Shown: positions 1 through 11,690 of the stretch, piece by piece
Layout of the letters: each line of letters starts with the position of its first letter
Position numbering within the stretch: position 1 is the stretch's first letter
DNA from: Helicobacter mastomyrinus
GTDB taxonomy: Bacteria; Campylobacterota; Campylobacteria; Campylobacterales; Helicobacteraceae
Reading direction: 5' to 3'
Length of the DNA: 64,000 nt
NCBI RefSeq assembly: GCF_039555295.1
Contig: NZ_CP145316.1
Coordinates: 2,026,510 to 2,090,509 of the forward strand
Notes under the pieces: generated by a model
What the model saw: only the letters and a program-made list of their open reading frames with translations
What the model was told of the DNA's origin: nothing
The model's database searches: none
Position numbers and translations under genes: made by a program

Positions 1-1575
1 AGCAATCCCCCCGTGAGGTGGCGCACCATAGCGCAGGGCTTCAAGCAAAAAGCCAAACTTTTCCTGTGCCTCTGCTTCATCTATCCCAAGCAGCTTAAAA
101 ACTTGTGTCTGTATAGAATCTTTATGGATTCTAATGCTCCCACCACCTAACTCAACGCCATTTAGCACGACATCATAGGCAATAGATTCTATCTCTTCCA
201 CATCATCTTTATTCAAATCCTTTGGCATAGTGAAAGGGTGGTGCAATGCCTTTGTCCTGTCATCCTCCTTTTCAAACATAGGAAAATCCACTACCCATAG
301 AAATTTACGCAATTTTTCATCGATAAGCCCCATATCCGCACCGATTTTAAGCCGTAATCGCCCCATATAGTCCCACACGACTTTTTTCGCCCCCGCACCA
401 AAGAATATAATATCCCCTATTTCCGCACCTACGCGCTTTAGTAGTGCGTTTAGGGCTTCTTGGCTAATAAACTTTACCAATGGTCCCTTACACTCATCAG
501 GTTTCACTTGGATATATGCTAATCCCTTAGCACCAAATTTACGCACGAACTCCTCTGCCTCTCCCAAAGTCTTGCGTGAAAAGAAGTTATCCCCACCCTT
601 GACACAAAGGGCTTTGATACGATTTTGCTTAGAATCTTTAGCGATATTTTGAAAGATAGGATTGCTTGATTCTATAAACAAATCTCCCACTTCTATAAGT
701 GGCAACTCAAAGCGCAAATCGGGCTTATCGCTCCCATAAGATTCCATTGCCTCCGCATAAGGCATACGCATAAAGGGCGTTTGTATCTGCTCTCCACAAG
801 CGGCAAAAATATCCTTAAGGAGCGTTTCTGCCATTGTGATGATGTCATTTTCCTCGCAAAAGCTCATTTCAATGTCAATTTGCGTAAATTCTGACTGCCT
901 ATCCGCTCTCAAATCCTCATCTCTAAAGCAACGCGCGATTTGAAAATATCTATCAAAGCCGCTTACCATAAGGAGCTGCTTAAACAGCTGCGGACTTTGA
1001 GGCAGGGCATAAAACGCCCCCTGATGCACACGTGAAGGCACGAGATAGTCTCTTGCACCCTCTGGTGTAGCCTGCGTGAGTATAGGTGTCTCCACTTCTA
1101 AAAAGCCCATTTTGTGCAGACTATTCCGTGCGGCAATGGCGACATTAGAGCGGGTTTGAAAGATATGATAAGCCTTGCTTGAGCGCAAATCTAAATAGCG
1201 ATATTTGAGCCTTAGCTCCTCATTCACGCTTTCATCGCCGATAGCTATGGGAGGGGTAGGGGATTTATTTTCTATCACAAGTGAGGAAAGCACGATTTCA
1301 ATCTTGCCTGTTTTGAGCTTTGGATTCTCTAATCCTTCCCCTCTAGCTCGTATTTTGCCTCGTGCGATAAGCACATATTCATCACGCACACTTGAAGCGA
1401 TATGATGTGCCTCACTGCTTGGGTCGCACACAAGCTGAACAATACCGCTTTTATCGCGCAAATCGATAAATACCACACCCCCGTGGTCGCGATATGTGTT
1501 ACACCAGCCGCATACTTGCACCTCTGTGCCTATATGCTCCTCTCCTAAATCTGCGCATAAATGAGTTCTTAACAT
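1..1575 (-). CDS. aspS: Aspartyl-tRNA synthetase, 3' end outside window
   Basis: Class II aminoacyl-tRNA synthetase that charges tRNA-Asp in the cytoplasm. The frame stays open for 525 codons from an ATG at 1575 (preceded by an AAGGG ribosome site) to the window edge, so roughly the last 50-60 residues are missing. The N-terminus ([19 protein letters not shown]) leads into the anticodon-binding OB fold with [18 protein letters not shown], and the motif GAPPHGGIA, typical of AspRS/AsnRS near motif 3, lies at the window edge. In Helicobacter this enzyme is generally non-discriminating, also making Asp-tRNA-Asn for GatCAB; that is family knowledge, not visible here. It is followed by cheV and ligA, the order I recall from H. 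pylori. Confidence 0.95.
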   Translation of the reverse strand, partial: MLRTHLCADLGEEHIGTEVQVCGWCNTYRDHGGVVFIDLRDKSGIVQLVCDPSSEAHHIASSVRDEYVLIARGKIRARGEGLENPKLKTGKIEIVLSSLVIENKSPTPPIAIGDESVNEELRLKYRYLDLRSSKAYHIFQTRSNVAIAARNSLHKMGFLEVETPILTQATPEGARDYLVPSRVHQGAFYALPQSPQLFKQLLMVSGFDRYFQIARCFRDEDLRADRQSEFTQIDIEMSFCEENDIITMAETLLKDIFAACGEQIQTPFMRMPYAEAMESYGSDKPDLRFELPLIEVGDLFIESSNPIFQNIAKDSKQNRIKALCVKGGDNFFSRKTLGEAEEFVRKFGAKGLAYIQVKPDECKGPLVKFISQEALNALLKRVGAEIGDIIFFGAGAKKVVWDYMGRLRLKIGADMGLIDEKLRKFLWVVDFPMFEKEDDRTKALHHPFTMPKDLNKDDVEEIESIAYDVVLNGVELGGGSIRIHKDSIQTQVFKLLGIDEAEAQEKFGFLLEALRYGAPPHGGIA

Positions 1576-1617
1576 ACTTTACCCTTGTAAAATGAAATAG
1601 AGGATTTTAATGCAATT

Positions 1618-2586
1618 TTAAAGATTAATGCCTACAAGAATTTGACGTAATGCTTGTTCTACTTCTATAGGATTTGATTTGGTAATAAAGCCATCAGCAT
1701 TAAGCCGCTCTGCCATTTGGTGATTACTATCACTACTCATTGAAGAGTTAATAATCACAGGGATATGACAAGTTGCAGGTGTTTCTTTGATACGTTTTAA
1801 TACTTCAAAGCCTGATACAATAGGCATTTCCAAATCCGTAATAACCGCACCGATATTTGCAGCCACACCCGGATTATGCAAATAATCAAGCAAAGCCTTG
1901 CCGTTAGGAAAGCTAAAGTATCTTAAATCGAGTTTTTCGATGATTTTTTGTAAAGATTTTGCCGCAGATTTAGAATCTTCAGCCAATAGCACGACTTTAT
2001 CACTTGAAATTGCCGCAATATCATTGAGTTCGAGCTCATTTGCAGCATTGACAGAGGGGAAGGCTTCAGTGAGCATTCGTTCTACATCTAAGACTTGTAT
2101 CACAGAGCCATCATCATATTTTGCTGTCGCTGTAATTTTAGAATCTCCATCAATACCAAATTCCGAGCCAACATTTATATCACTCCAACTTTTATGGATA
2201 ATGCGCTTCACACCCATAATTTTAAGTCCTACCGTGCTATTAGAAAAGCTACAAATAATCACTAAGCTTTTTTTAGTATCAAGCGAAAATTCCCGCAAGT
2301 CTCTATCAGGGTGTTCTTTGCTATAATATAGCCATCGACGCATATCTACAAGCGGTATAGTCTCATCACGCACGGTAAGATAGCCTAGCACGATACCGCT
2401 ATTGTCTCCCGCTGTTTCAGTAAGCTCATTATCATAATAAATAATTTCACGTATCTTAAATACATTCATTGCATAAAGCTGATTTGTGCCATCTTTTTCT
2501 TCTTCTAATGTGAAGCACAAAAATTGCACTTCATTATTGAGATGTAATGAAGTGGTTTTGTCTATTTCATTTTGCTTTTTTGCCAA
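1618..2586 (-). CDS. cheV: CheV chemotaxis coupling protein (CheW + receiver)
   Basis: Chemotaxis scaffold linking chemoreceptors to CheA, with a phosphorylatable receiver. About 322 residues: a CheW-like domain (roughly 15-170, with VLGYLTVRDETIPLVDMRRW) followed by a REC domain from about residue 197, containing the acidic pair (LLAEDSK), the phosphoacceptor Asp near residue 251 (ITDLEMP) and the conserved Lys (ITKSN). I place the start at a TTG at 2586 because GGAGG lies seven bases upstream; the longer open frame to 2673 begins with residues unlike CheV and lacks a ribosome site. Its place between aspS and ligA matches the H. pylori CheV2 neighbourhood. Confidence 0.9.
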   Translation of the reverse strand: MAKKQNEIDKTTSLHLNNEVQFLCFTLEEEKDGTNQLYAMNVFKIREIIYYDNELTETAGDNSGIVLGYLTVRDETIPLVDMRRWLYYSKEHPDRDLREFSLDTKKSLVIICSFSNSTVGLKIMGVKRIIHKSWSDINVGSEFGIDGDSKITATAKYDDGSVIQVLDVERMLTEAFPSVNAANELELNDIAAISSDKVVLLAEDSKSAAKSLQKIIEKLDLRYFSFPNGKALLDYLHNPGVAANIGAVITDLEMPIVSGFEVLKRIKETPATCHIPVIINSSMSSDSNHQMAERLNADGFITKSNPIEVEQALRQILVGINL

Positions 2587-2660
2587 TATCTGCCTCCAAA
2601 ACTTAAAAATTATAACATTTAAAAATGATATAATTCTATCGCAAAATACATAAATTCTAA

Positions 2661-4649
<1,989 letters not shown>

Positions 4650-4762
4650 GTTAATTAAGATAAGGTGATGAGTTTTGTAAAATAAATTTAAGAGATTTTA
4701 TTTATTTGCGAGTAAAAAATGCCAAGCAGAAAGGAATTTGTTTTGTAGTATTTAGACTAGCC

Positions 4763-5365
4763 TTATATACTAAAATCATAATAGCTCAAAGTAAGCATAA
4801 TCTGCGATGTGTCAAATCGCTCATCAAGCAGCTTTTTGCTCTTGTAGTTAAAGCCCTGTTGATACCCTATACTTAATCCATATCCACGCGCTATATCAAA
4901 AAACAGCTCCGCCCTCACCAATCCACCATAGATATTATATTGCTCATCAACATCAGGCATTGCCAAATTACTCATCTCAAAGCCGCCGCCGACTAAGCAT
5001 ATTACACGTCCATTGAAAAATCTATATCCCATTTGTCCGCCCAAAGAAAAGGCATAAAATCCATTTTTGTTTTCCGATCCTGCACTTCCATCAATCCACG
5101 CATTCAAAAGAAAGGCTTTAGAATTGCCTAGCATAACACCTCGCTTTAAACCAAAAATCACCGCATTACGCGCACTCTCGTAGTCTTGTAGCATAGTTCT
5201 ATTGCCTGATGTGTGCCAAATCTTAGAATGCACCCCACCAATGCTTAAACTCCCAAAAGTGTGATTATCCGCAGGGATAGGTGCAGTGGAGAAGTCTAAG
5301 CCCTGTACTTGCAGACATAGCATTCCTATTGCAAGCACAAGTTTCACTGCATATCGCACAAACAC
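4763..5365 (-). CDS. Small predicted outer-membrane beta-barrel protein
   Basis: I do not recognise a named family. The product is about 200 residues with an N-terminal hydrophobic signal (VRYAVKLVLAIGMLCLQVQG), alternating aromatic and glycine-rich strands, and a C-terminal segment (QIMLTLSYYDFSI) of the beta-barrel type. The frame is open further upstream to 5539, but that part overlaps the helicase gene in another frame and is lysine-rich; the likely start is a GTG at 5365 or 5359, just after the helicase stop, with GGGGG as ribosome site. It is probably co-transcribed with the helicase. Helicobacter genomes carry many such lineage-specific barrels. Confidence 0.65.
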   Translation of the reverse strand: MFVRYAVKLVLAIGMLCLQVQGLDFSTAPIPADNHTFGSLSIGGVHSKIWHTSGNRTMLQDYESARNAVIFGLKRGVMLGNSKAFLLNAWIDGSAGSENKNGFYAFSLGGQMGYRFFNGRVICLVGGGFEMSNLAMPDVDEQYNIYGGLVRAELFFDIARGYGLSIGYQQGFNYKSKKLLDERFDTSQIMLTLSYYDFSI

Positions 5366-5369
5366 GATT

Positions 5370-6977
5370 CTACCCCCAAATACTGCCTGTATAAGGCTGG
5401 CTTCTATCAATATCGTCATATCGCTTTTTGCCTTTGCTTTTTGCCTTGCTATCTCTAGCATTGCCTTGTGGCTTTCTCGTGCGATGTGGCTTTGTGCTAT
5501 GGGGTTTTTTCCCACTTCTTTTTTGCCCCCCTGCTTCATTCACGGATTCAAGCTGCGCGATTTGCTCTTTACTAAATCCAATCTTTGCGTTGCTGTTTTT
5601 TTCTAAATGCAGTGAAATGAGTTTCAAACAGAGCTGTGTTGTGTCTATCTTGTCTTTAAGCTTTTCATAAATCATCACTGATTTATCGCTTACCTTTGTT
5701 TGAGATAGCTCCTGTGAAAAGGCGTCATCGCTATATTCTTGTGTAATCTCACAAAGCGTAAGCTTTGCCTTTGTCATTTTCTTAATCTTGCTTAGCTCTT
5801 TATATTCAAGCGGCGTAGCAAGGGTAATAGCTACTCCCTTTTTCCCTGCACGTCCTGTGCGCCCAATGCGATGGACATAGCTTTCAGGGTTAAGCGGGAT
5901 ATGATAATTAAATACGTGGCTCACATCGCTAATATCTATCCCACGTGATGCTACATCGGTAGCGACAAGCAATTCGATTTTGTTTTGCTTAAAGGCTTTC
6001 ATACTCTCTCGTCGCTCCCATTGCTCCATATCTCCGTGCAATGCCATCGCCTTAAAGCCACGATTAATAAGCCTTGTCGCTAATGCGTCTGCTTCTTTTT
6101 TCATACGTGTAAAAATAATGCTCTTTGTGGGATTTTGTGTTTCTATCAAGCGCACTACCGCCTCATCACGCTCTCCCTCGTTGATAATGTAATATTGCTG
6201 CTCTATATCTTTATTTGTAATATCTGTAGGCGTGATTTTCACAAAGGCGGGATTATCTAGAATATTCATTGCCAAAGCCTTGATGGGTTCAGGCATTGTA
6301 GCTGAAAAAAGCAGAGTTTGTCGCGTATTAGGTAGGAATTTAAAAATCTCCTCAATATCATCTAAAAAGCCCATATCAAGCATTTCATCGCTTTCATCAA
6401 GCACGACTATTTGTGGTGCAAAATGCGCTATGCGTCCATTTTGCAAATGGTCTAGCAGCCTACCGGGTGTGGCTATCATCACCTTTGGTTTCTTTTCTAA
6501 TAAATCACATTGCCGCTTAATGCTCTGCCCCCCATACATACAAATGGTTTTAATACGTCCAAAACGCCCAAGCTTTAGAATCTCCTCGCTAATTTGCATA
6601 GCAAGTTCCCTTGTGGGCGTGATGACAAGTGCTTCAATCTCTTGATTGCGATTGAGTGCATTAAGGATAGGGATAGCAAATGCTGCTGTCTTGCCTGTAC
6701 CGGTTTGTGCCTGTGCGATAAGGTCTTTACCTTGCAAAACAATAGGAATACTTTGTTCTTGCACTGGGCTAGGTGTGCTAAATCCCGCCTCTTTAATGCC
6801 CTTTAGCACAAATTCCTTTAAGCCAAATTCCTCAAAGCCCTTTTCTTTGCCTTCTTGCTCTAATGGGATAGAATCTTGCGTATTTGCATTATCTAAATGT
6901 GTCGCCCTCTGCGTAGCTTTGCCCTGTGCGTTTTCGCTCTGGAGGCAATCACCGCTATCTGTATTTGTGTGATTCAT
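5370..6977 (-). CDS. DEAD-box ATP-dependent RNA helicase (RhpA/DeaD-like)
   Basis: RNA helicase acting in ribosome assembly and RNA turnover. The 535-residue protein has a 46-residue hydrophilic extension, the Q motif (GFEEFGLKEFV ... TPSPVQEQ), Walker A (AQTGTGKT), PTRELA, motif II as DESD instead of DEAD, SAT, and the HRIGRTGR motif of the second RecA domain, then a basic C-terminal tail rich in Lys/Arg/Ser. In H. pylori a single such helicase, RhpA, partners RNase J; this is likely its orthologue. An AAAGGGTAA ribosome site precedes the ATG. Confidence 0.95.
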   Translation of the reverse strand: MNHTNTDSGDCLQSENAQGKATQRATHLDNANTQDSIPLEQEGKEKGFEEFGLKEFVLKGIKEAGFSTPSPVQEQSIPIVLQGKDLIAQAQTGTGKTAAFAIPILNALNRNQEIEALVITPTRELAMQISEEILKLGRFGRIKTICMYGGQSIKRQCDLLEKKPKVMIATPGRLLDHLQNGRIAHFAPQIVVLDESDEMLDMGFLDDIEEIFKFLPNTRQTLLFSATMPEPIKALAMNILDNPAFVKITPTDITNKDIEQQYYIINEGERDEAVVRLIETQNPTKSIIFTRMKKEADALATRLINRGFKAMALHGDMEQWERRESMKAFKQNKIELLVATDVASRGIDISDVSHVFNYHIPLNPESYVHRIGRTGRAGKKGVAITLATPLEYKELSKIKKMTKAKLTLCEITQEYSDDAFSQELSQTKVSDKSVMIYEKLKDKIDTTQLCLKLISLHLEKNSNAKIGFSKEQIAQLESVNEAGGQKRSGKKPHSTKPHRTRKPQGNARDSKAKSKGKKRYDDIDRSQPYTGSIWG

Positions 6978-7135
6978 AGTGTTTTACCCTTTGTCTCAAT
7001 CATTGTATTTAATGAATGTGTTAATGAAAATGTAAGGCGGAATTATAGCAAAAATTGTGCTTTTAAAGTGAAATTTACAAAAATATTATCCCGCTTGGAT
7101 ATAATGCCATACTTCATAAGACACAAAGGAAAGCA

Positions 7136-7846
7136 ATGAATCTAGACGATACACTTTTAACGCTTTATGGCTCTATGCCTTTTATGGTAAGCCTACTTGC
7201 TGGGATTCTTACATTTTTAAGCCCTTGTATTTTGCCACTTATTCCTCCTTATATTTCATATATTTCAGGCGTGGGTATATCTGACTTGCAGCATACAAGT
7301 ACCGCGCATAAGGGAAAAATCATTCTTACTTCCTTACTTTTTATCGCTGGATTTTCACTTGTGTTTATCACACTTGGGATTTTTGCCTCATCTACACTTG
7401 GAGAGATTTTTACTGCTTCGTGGTTGCGTTATTTGGCGGGGTGTGTGATTATATTCTTTGGGCTTCACTTTTTGTTTCATTTTAAATACACATTTTTACA
7501 CAGGCATATTCAGCACAATTTTGACTATACGCGATTTGGCTTCCTCTCGCCCTTTGTGCTTGGTATTGGCTTTAGTATCGGCTGGAGTCCTTGCGTGGGT
7601 CCTATCCTCGCCTCGATTTTTACCCTCTCACTTGCTAATCCCACTCACGCCTTTTGGCTTATGCTATGCTACACTCTTGGATTAGGTTTAGCGTTTTTTT
7701 TAGTCGCACTTTTTATTAATGCTGCGTTAAGATTCTTGAAAAAGCTCACCGCATTTTTACGACCCATAGAGGTGATTTCTGGTATTTTGCTTATACTCAT
7801 TGGTGTGCTTATTATCGCCCAAAAGACAGATTTTTTATTACCATAA
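7136..7846 (+). CDS. ccdA: CcdA-type thiol-disulfide transporter
   Basis: Inner-membrane protein that passes electrons from cytoplasmic thioredoxin to periplasmic thiol proteins, for instance in cytochrome c maturation. The 236-residue sequence has about six membrane segments. The two redox cysteines are in the family motifs FLSPCILPLIPPYIS (first helix) and GWSPCVGPIL (fourth helix). It is preceded by AAAGGAAAGC and followed after 25 bases by the dihydroorotase-like gene, an arrangement also found in H. pylori. Confidence 0.93.
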   Translation: MNLDDTLLTLYGSMPFMVSLLAGILTFLSPCILPLIPPYISYISGVGISDLQHTSTAHKGKIILTSLLFIAGFSLVFITLGIFASSTLGEIFTASWLRYLAGCVIIFFGLHFLFHFKYTFLHRHIQHNFDYTRFGFLSPFVLGIGFSIGWSPCVGPILASIFTLSLANPTHAFWLMLCYTLGLGLAFFLVALFINAALRFLKKLTAFLRPIEVISGILLILIGVLIIAQKTDFLLP

Positions 7847-7871
7847 TTAAAGATATTCAAAAGGAGAGAAA

Positions 7872-9104
7872 GTGCTATTTAAAAATGCAACCCTTTGTGA
7901 TTATCAAGGTATAAAAACAGGCGATTTACGCGCCCAAGATGGAATCATCACGCAAATTGGATCACTCTCCCTCCTACCTGGTGAGGAAGTGCTTGATTTA
8001 CAAGGCAAACTCCTGCTTCCTGCGATGATTGATTTAAATGTAGCACCTAAAAGTCTCTCTCTCTGCACGAAAAATCTCCTCTCCCTTGCGCAAAAAGCCT
8101 TAAAAGGCGGTGTAGGAAGCATATTGCTCTATCCCCGAACAACGCCTACTTGTAGCGAAAGCGGCTCCATAGAGCTGATTAAGAATCTTAATAGCCAATC
8201 TCCTATCCACCTTCTCCCTGCTATCAATCCGCTCAACTTAGAGGGCAAACTTAGCGATATTAGCACCTTGTATCATAGTGGCGGACGCGCTATATTTGTT
8301 CAAAGCGATATTGACGCCCATAGCCTTATGAAAATCGCTCAATACGCGCAAATGCTGGATATTCCGCTTATTTGCTTTTGTCAAGATAGAAGTGTAGCTG
8401 ATGGCGTGATGAATGAGGGGCTTCTAAGTGCATCGCTTGGGCTACCCTCTATCCCTGCTTTTAGTCAAACAAAAGAAGTAGCAAAAATCGCTGAAATGCT
8501 CCACACACTGCCTATAAAGCTTATTTTTGATACGCTTGTGTATCCGCGTAGCTTTGATATACTTCATCATTTTGCCTTGCATTCTTCCATACAGGCGACA
8601 TTTTACACGCAAACTTCTATACATCATTTATTGCTTGATGAAAGTTTATGCGAAAACTACAATACCGCCGCAAAAATTAATCCTCCATTAGTGGATAAGT
8701 CATCACTTGCACAGATTCTATCTTTGTTACAAAAGGGGCAAGTAAGCACCTTGACAAGCCTACAATGTGCGGATTTCAAATCGAAAAAAGACCAAGTCTT
8801 TGAAATGGCAAGTTTTGGCATAGACGCACTCGAAATATATTTTTCACTGCTTTATACCTATCTGCATAAAGCTAATAATATTCCCCTCCCACTCATTTCT
8901 CAACTCACAAGCTATATCCCCGCACAGATTCTAAACCTCAATAAAGGGGTATTAGCAGAGGGGAAAATCGCCGAGCTTATTATCATTAATCCTAATGAAT
9001 CTTTTGTCTTTAACGATACATTCTCGCCCTATGATGGGCAGGAGCTTTATGGTAAAGTAGAGGCACTCTTTAGCCTTCAAACCCTCCATACTTCACGTAT
9101 ATAA
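7872..9104 (+). CDS. Dihydroorotase-like protein lacking metal-site residues
   Basis: Belongs to the amidohydrolase/dihydroorotase family by length (410), by N-terminal beta-domain (KNATLCDYQGIKTGDLRAQD) and by the C-terminal restart of that domain (LNLNKGVLAEGKIAELIIIN). The usual HxH metal pair after PGxID is absent: the sequence reads LPAMIDLNVAPK. It is therefore probably catalytically inactive, like the PyrC pseudo-subunits that support aspartate transcarbamoylase in some bacteria; that role is inference. Start is a GTG with AAGGAGAG upstream. It is packed between ccdA and mscS. Confidence 0.8.
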   Translation: MLFKNATLCDYQGIKTGDLRAQDGIITQIGSLSLLPGEEVLDLQGKLLLPAMIDLNVAPKSLSLCTKNLLSLAQKALKGGVGSILLYPRTTPTCSESGSIELIKNLNSQSPIHLLPAINPLNLEGKLSDISTLYHSGGRAIFVQSDIDAHSLMKIAQYAQMLDIPLICFCQDRSVADGVMNEGLLSASLGLPSIPAFSQTKEVAKIAEMLHTLPIKLIFDTLVYPRSFDILHHFALHSSIQATFYTQTSIHHLLLDESLCENYNTAAKINPPLVDKSSLAQILSLLQKGQVSTLTSLQCADFKSKKDQVFEMASFGIDALEIYFSLLYTYLHKANNIPLPLISQLTSYIPAQILNLNKGVLAEGKIAELIIINPNESFVFNDTFSPYDGQELYGKVEALFSLQTLHTSRI

Positions 9105-9112
9105 GGATAATT

Positions 9113-9928
9113 ATGCAAGATATTGAAAATTACTTCATAGGTTCAATCCCGCAGCTTCAAATACTAGGTATCGCGCTTTTAAAGGCAACACTTATTCTTG
9201 TTTTAGGATATTATTTCTCGCGTTTTATACGAAAGAAAATCTCTCAAGCCATTGCCAAACGTGATGCAATCTTAGGACAATTCATCTCGCAGGTAATTTT
9301 TATTCTCTCTATTGTGGTTATCATCATTGCTGCACTTGGCACTATCGGTGTGCAGACAAACTCTATCATTGCTGTGCTTGGCACAGCGGGTGTGGCTATC
9401 GCGCTAGGGCTTAAAGATTCTCTCTCATCAGTGGCAAGTGGTATCATACTCATCATTCTCCGCCCTTTTAAGCAGGGAGATTTGATAGAAATTAGTGGTA
9501 TGACGGGCTATGTGGAGGCAATCAATCTTTTTACCACGCATTTGCGCCTCACTGATGGCAAATTTGCGATTGTGCCTAATAGCAATATCGCTAAGGCAAA
9601 TATTGTAAATACTACGCTCAATGAGCAAAGACGTATCGATTTAATCATTGGCGTGGGGTATCAAAGTGATGTAGAATCTGTGAAAAATATTATCAATGAT
9701 GTGTTGCAAAACACTCCTGAAGTGGATTTAGCACAGACATATTTTATCGGCTTAAGTGAGCTTGGGGAAAGCTCTTTAAACTTTACCTTGCGCTTTTGGG
9801 TGAAGCTTGAATCTGGAGTGCTAAACGCCCAATGCAAAGTGTTAGAATCTATCAAAGCTCAGCTTGATAAAAATGGCATTGAGATTCCGTATAATAAGCT
9901 TGATGTGAATATCATAAAGGCGGATTGA
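9113..9928 (+). CDS. mscS: MscS-family small-conductance mechanosensitive channel
   Basis: Inner-membrane channel that opens under membrane tension to release solutes in hypo-osmotic shock. The 271 residues show three N-terminal membrane segments, the pore-lining TM3 rich in Ala/Gly (AVLGTAGVAIALGLKDSLSS), the beta domain (PFKQGDLIEISGMTGYVEAI) and the mixed C-terminal domain ending near FTLRFWVKLESG. The length is that of the minimal MscS. Its stop overlaps a possible TTG start of the next gene, so it sits inside a compact operon. Confidence 0.93.
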   Translation: MQDIENYFIGSIPQLQILGIALLKATLILVLGYYFSRFIRKKISQAIAKRDAILGQFISQVIFILSIVVIIIAALGTIGVQTNSIIAVLGTAGVAIALGLKDSLSSVASGIILIILRPFKQGDLIEISGMTGYVEAINLFTTHLRLTDGKFAIVPNSNIAKANIVNTTLNEQRRIDLIIGVGYQSDVESVKNIINDVLQNTPEVDLAQTYFIGLSELGESSLNFTLRFWVKLESGVLNAQCKVLESIKAQLDKNGIEIPYNKLDVNIIKAD

Positions 9929-9930
9929 TA

Positions 9931-11199
9931 GTGCATATTTTTGGTGCGTCCTTGGTATTTGTATGTGATGAATCCTTTAGTATTATCCATAATGGCGGGA
10001 TTGCATTTGAAGCAAACAAAGATAGAATCTTAGAAGTAGGCACTTATGAGGAGCTATGCGCCCTCTATCCTCACGCGAAAGCGGAGTTTGCTCACAATAG
10101 TGTCCTTCTACCCGCTCTTATTAACGCACATATTCATTTTGAGTTTGGTGCACATTTGGCGCAATTTTGCTATGGCGATTTTGGCGAATGGCTCGATAGC
10201 TTGATGTCTCAACGCGATAGTGTCTTAGCACATAATGATATGGAATCTATTATCACGCAAGGTATTAATGAGCAGCTTAGCGCAGGAGTAGGGAGCGTGG
10301 GGGCGATAAGTAGCTATGGGGGCGATATGCCCTTCCTTGCTCGAAGTCCTTTGCGCGTGGTGTATTTTAATGAAGCCATAGGGAGTAATCCAAGTGCAAT
10401 AGATATGCTTTATGGCAATCTTTTAGAACGATTTTATAGAGCTAAAGAGCTTCAAAATGAGACCTTTATCCCTGCGCTTGCTCTGCACTCACCCTATTCG
10501 CTCCACCCCATAATGGCACAAAAAATTATAGAAATTGCTCATAAAGAGCATTTGCCCTTCTCTGCGCATTTTTTAGAATCTCCACAAGAAGCCCAATGGC
10601 TTGGAGATAATAGCGGCTATTTCAAGGGCTTTTTTCAAAGATTAGCAGGATTAGCAAATCCTAGTAGATTCTATACACCACAGAGCTTTTTAGATATGCT
10701 TTCTCCTTTGCAAAACCAACCCTTATCTCTCACACATTGCCTTCATATTAGCCCTGCAGAAGTAGAGCATATAGAGACACTTAAGGCAGCCATTATCACT
10801 TGTCCGCGCAGTAATCGTCTCTTGAACAATGCCTTTTTCCCGCGCCATCTTATAGAATCTGCTGCCATTCCTCTAGCCATTGGCACAGATGGCAAAAGCT
10901 CAAATAATAATGTCAATCTCCTTGATGAATTGCGAGTGAGTCTCTATGCCTATGAAAAAGCGAATCTTAATGCCCTTGGAAAAGCATTAATTCTCAATGC
11001 CACATTGCACGGAGCAAAGGCTTTAGGACTAAATAATGGTATATTACAAGCGGGTAAAAATGTCGACTTTGCTATTTTTGCTTTCAAAGATTCACTTTAC
11101 AATGAAGCTCAAAACCACGTAAACCAAGCCCCTCTGCATTTTATCCTCCACGCCACTAAGCCCACACATCTTTATGTCAATGCAAAGGCAGTAATATGA
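9931..11199 (+). CDS. mqnX: Aminodeoxyfutalosine deaminase (futalosine menaquinone pathway)
   Basis: Deaminates 6-amino-6-deoxyfutalosine in the futalosine route to menaquinone. It is a zinc amidohydrolase of the chlorohydrolase/ATZ group: HxH metal pair in LINAHIHFEFGAHL, further ligands in FSAHFLE and LTHCLHIS, and the catalytic Asp in IGTDGKSSNN. This resembles the H. pylori HP0267 enzyme, and the ccdA and dihydroorotase-like neighbours support orthology. The start is probably GTG 9931; a TTG at 9925 overlapping the mscS stop is possible. It is followed with a 4-base overlap by the phosphatase gene. Confidence 0.85.
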   Translation: MHIFGASLVFVCDESFSIIHNGGIAFEANKDRILEVGTYEELCALYPHAKAEFAHNSVLLPALINAHIHFEFGAHLAQFCYGDFGEWLDSLMSQRDSVLAHNDMESIITQGINEQLSAGVGSVGAISSYGGDMPFLARSPLRVVYFNEAIGSNPSAIDMLYGNLLERFYRAKELQNETFIPALALHSPYSLHPIMAQKIIEIAHKEHLPFSAHFLESPQEAQWLGDNSGYFKGFFQRLAGLANPSRFYTPQSFLDMLSPLQNQPLSLTHCLHISPAEVEHIETLKAAIITCPRSNRLLNNAFFPRHLIESAAIPLAIGTDGKSSNNNVNLLDELRVSLYAYEKANLNALGKALILNATLHGAKALGLNNGILQAGKNVDFAIFAFKDSLYNEAQNHVNQAPLHFILHATKPTHLYVNAKAVI

Positions 11200-11687
11200 G
11201 CGCGATAAAAAGTATATTATTTGTGTGTTTAGGTAATATATGCCGCTCTCCCTTAGCGGAGGGGATTGCAAGGGAACTAGTAAGGCAACATAATATCGAT
11301 CTTAAGGTAGATTCTGCAGGGACGAGCGGGTGGCATATCGATGAGTCACCTTGTGTAGGCTCACGTAATGTCGCTAAGGCGCACGGATTTAGTATTGATG
11401 AGCTTAAGGGCAGACGTGTGAGCGTATATGCCGATGATAGCTTTGATTTGCTTATCGCGCTTGATGGGCATAACTATGCGGATTTACTCGCACTTGGCTT
11501 TGATAAATCAAAGGTGAAAAAGCTTGGAGATTTTGGACTAAAGGGCGCGGACATACCCGACCCTTATAAATATAGGGACGCGGAGAGCTTTGAGAAAATC
11601 TATCAAATGCTAGAGTTTTGTGTGCGGAATCTACTCTCTATATATTATCCTATGGTAGAATCCCAAGATTTAGTCACAAAAGGGTAA
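11196..11687 (+). CDS. Low-molecular-weight protein-tyrosine phosphatase
   Basis: Cysteine phosphatase of the LMW-PTP family, 163 residues. The P-loop is at the N-terminus (FVCLGNICRSPLAEG, i.e. CX5RS), and the general-acid loop DPYKYRDAESF carries the catalytic Asp-Pro pair. The family acts on phosphotyrosine or on arsenate-like substrates; the substrate here cannot be read from sequence. Its ATG overlaps the stop of the deaminase gene (ATGA), so translation is probably coupled. Confidence 0.92.
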   Translation: MSAIKSILFVCLGNICRSPLAEGIARELVRQHNIDLKVDSAGTSGWHIDESPCVGSRNVAKAHGFSIDELKGRRVSVYADDSFDLLIALDGHNYADLLALGFDKSKVKKLGDFGLKGADIPDPYKYRDAESFEKIYQMLEFCVRNLLSIYYPMVESQDLVTKG

Positions 11688-11690
11688 AGA

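Noticed and set aside
4763..5539. Full 258-residue reading of the small outer-membrane gene
   Set aside because: The first ~58 residues overlap the helicase tail and contain no signal peptide; a GTG after the helicase stop is the better start.
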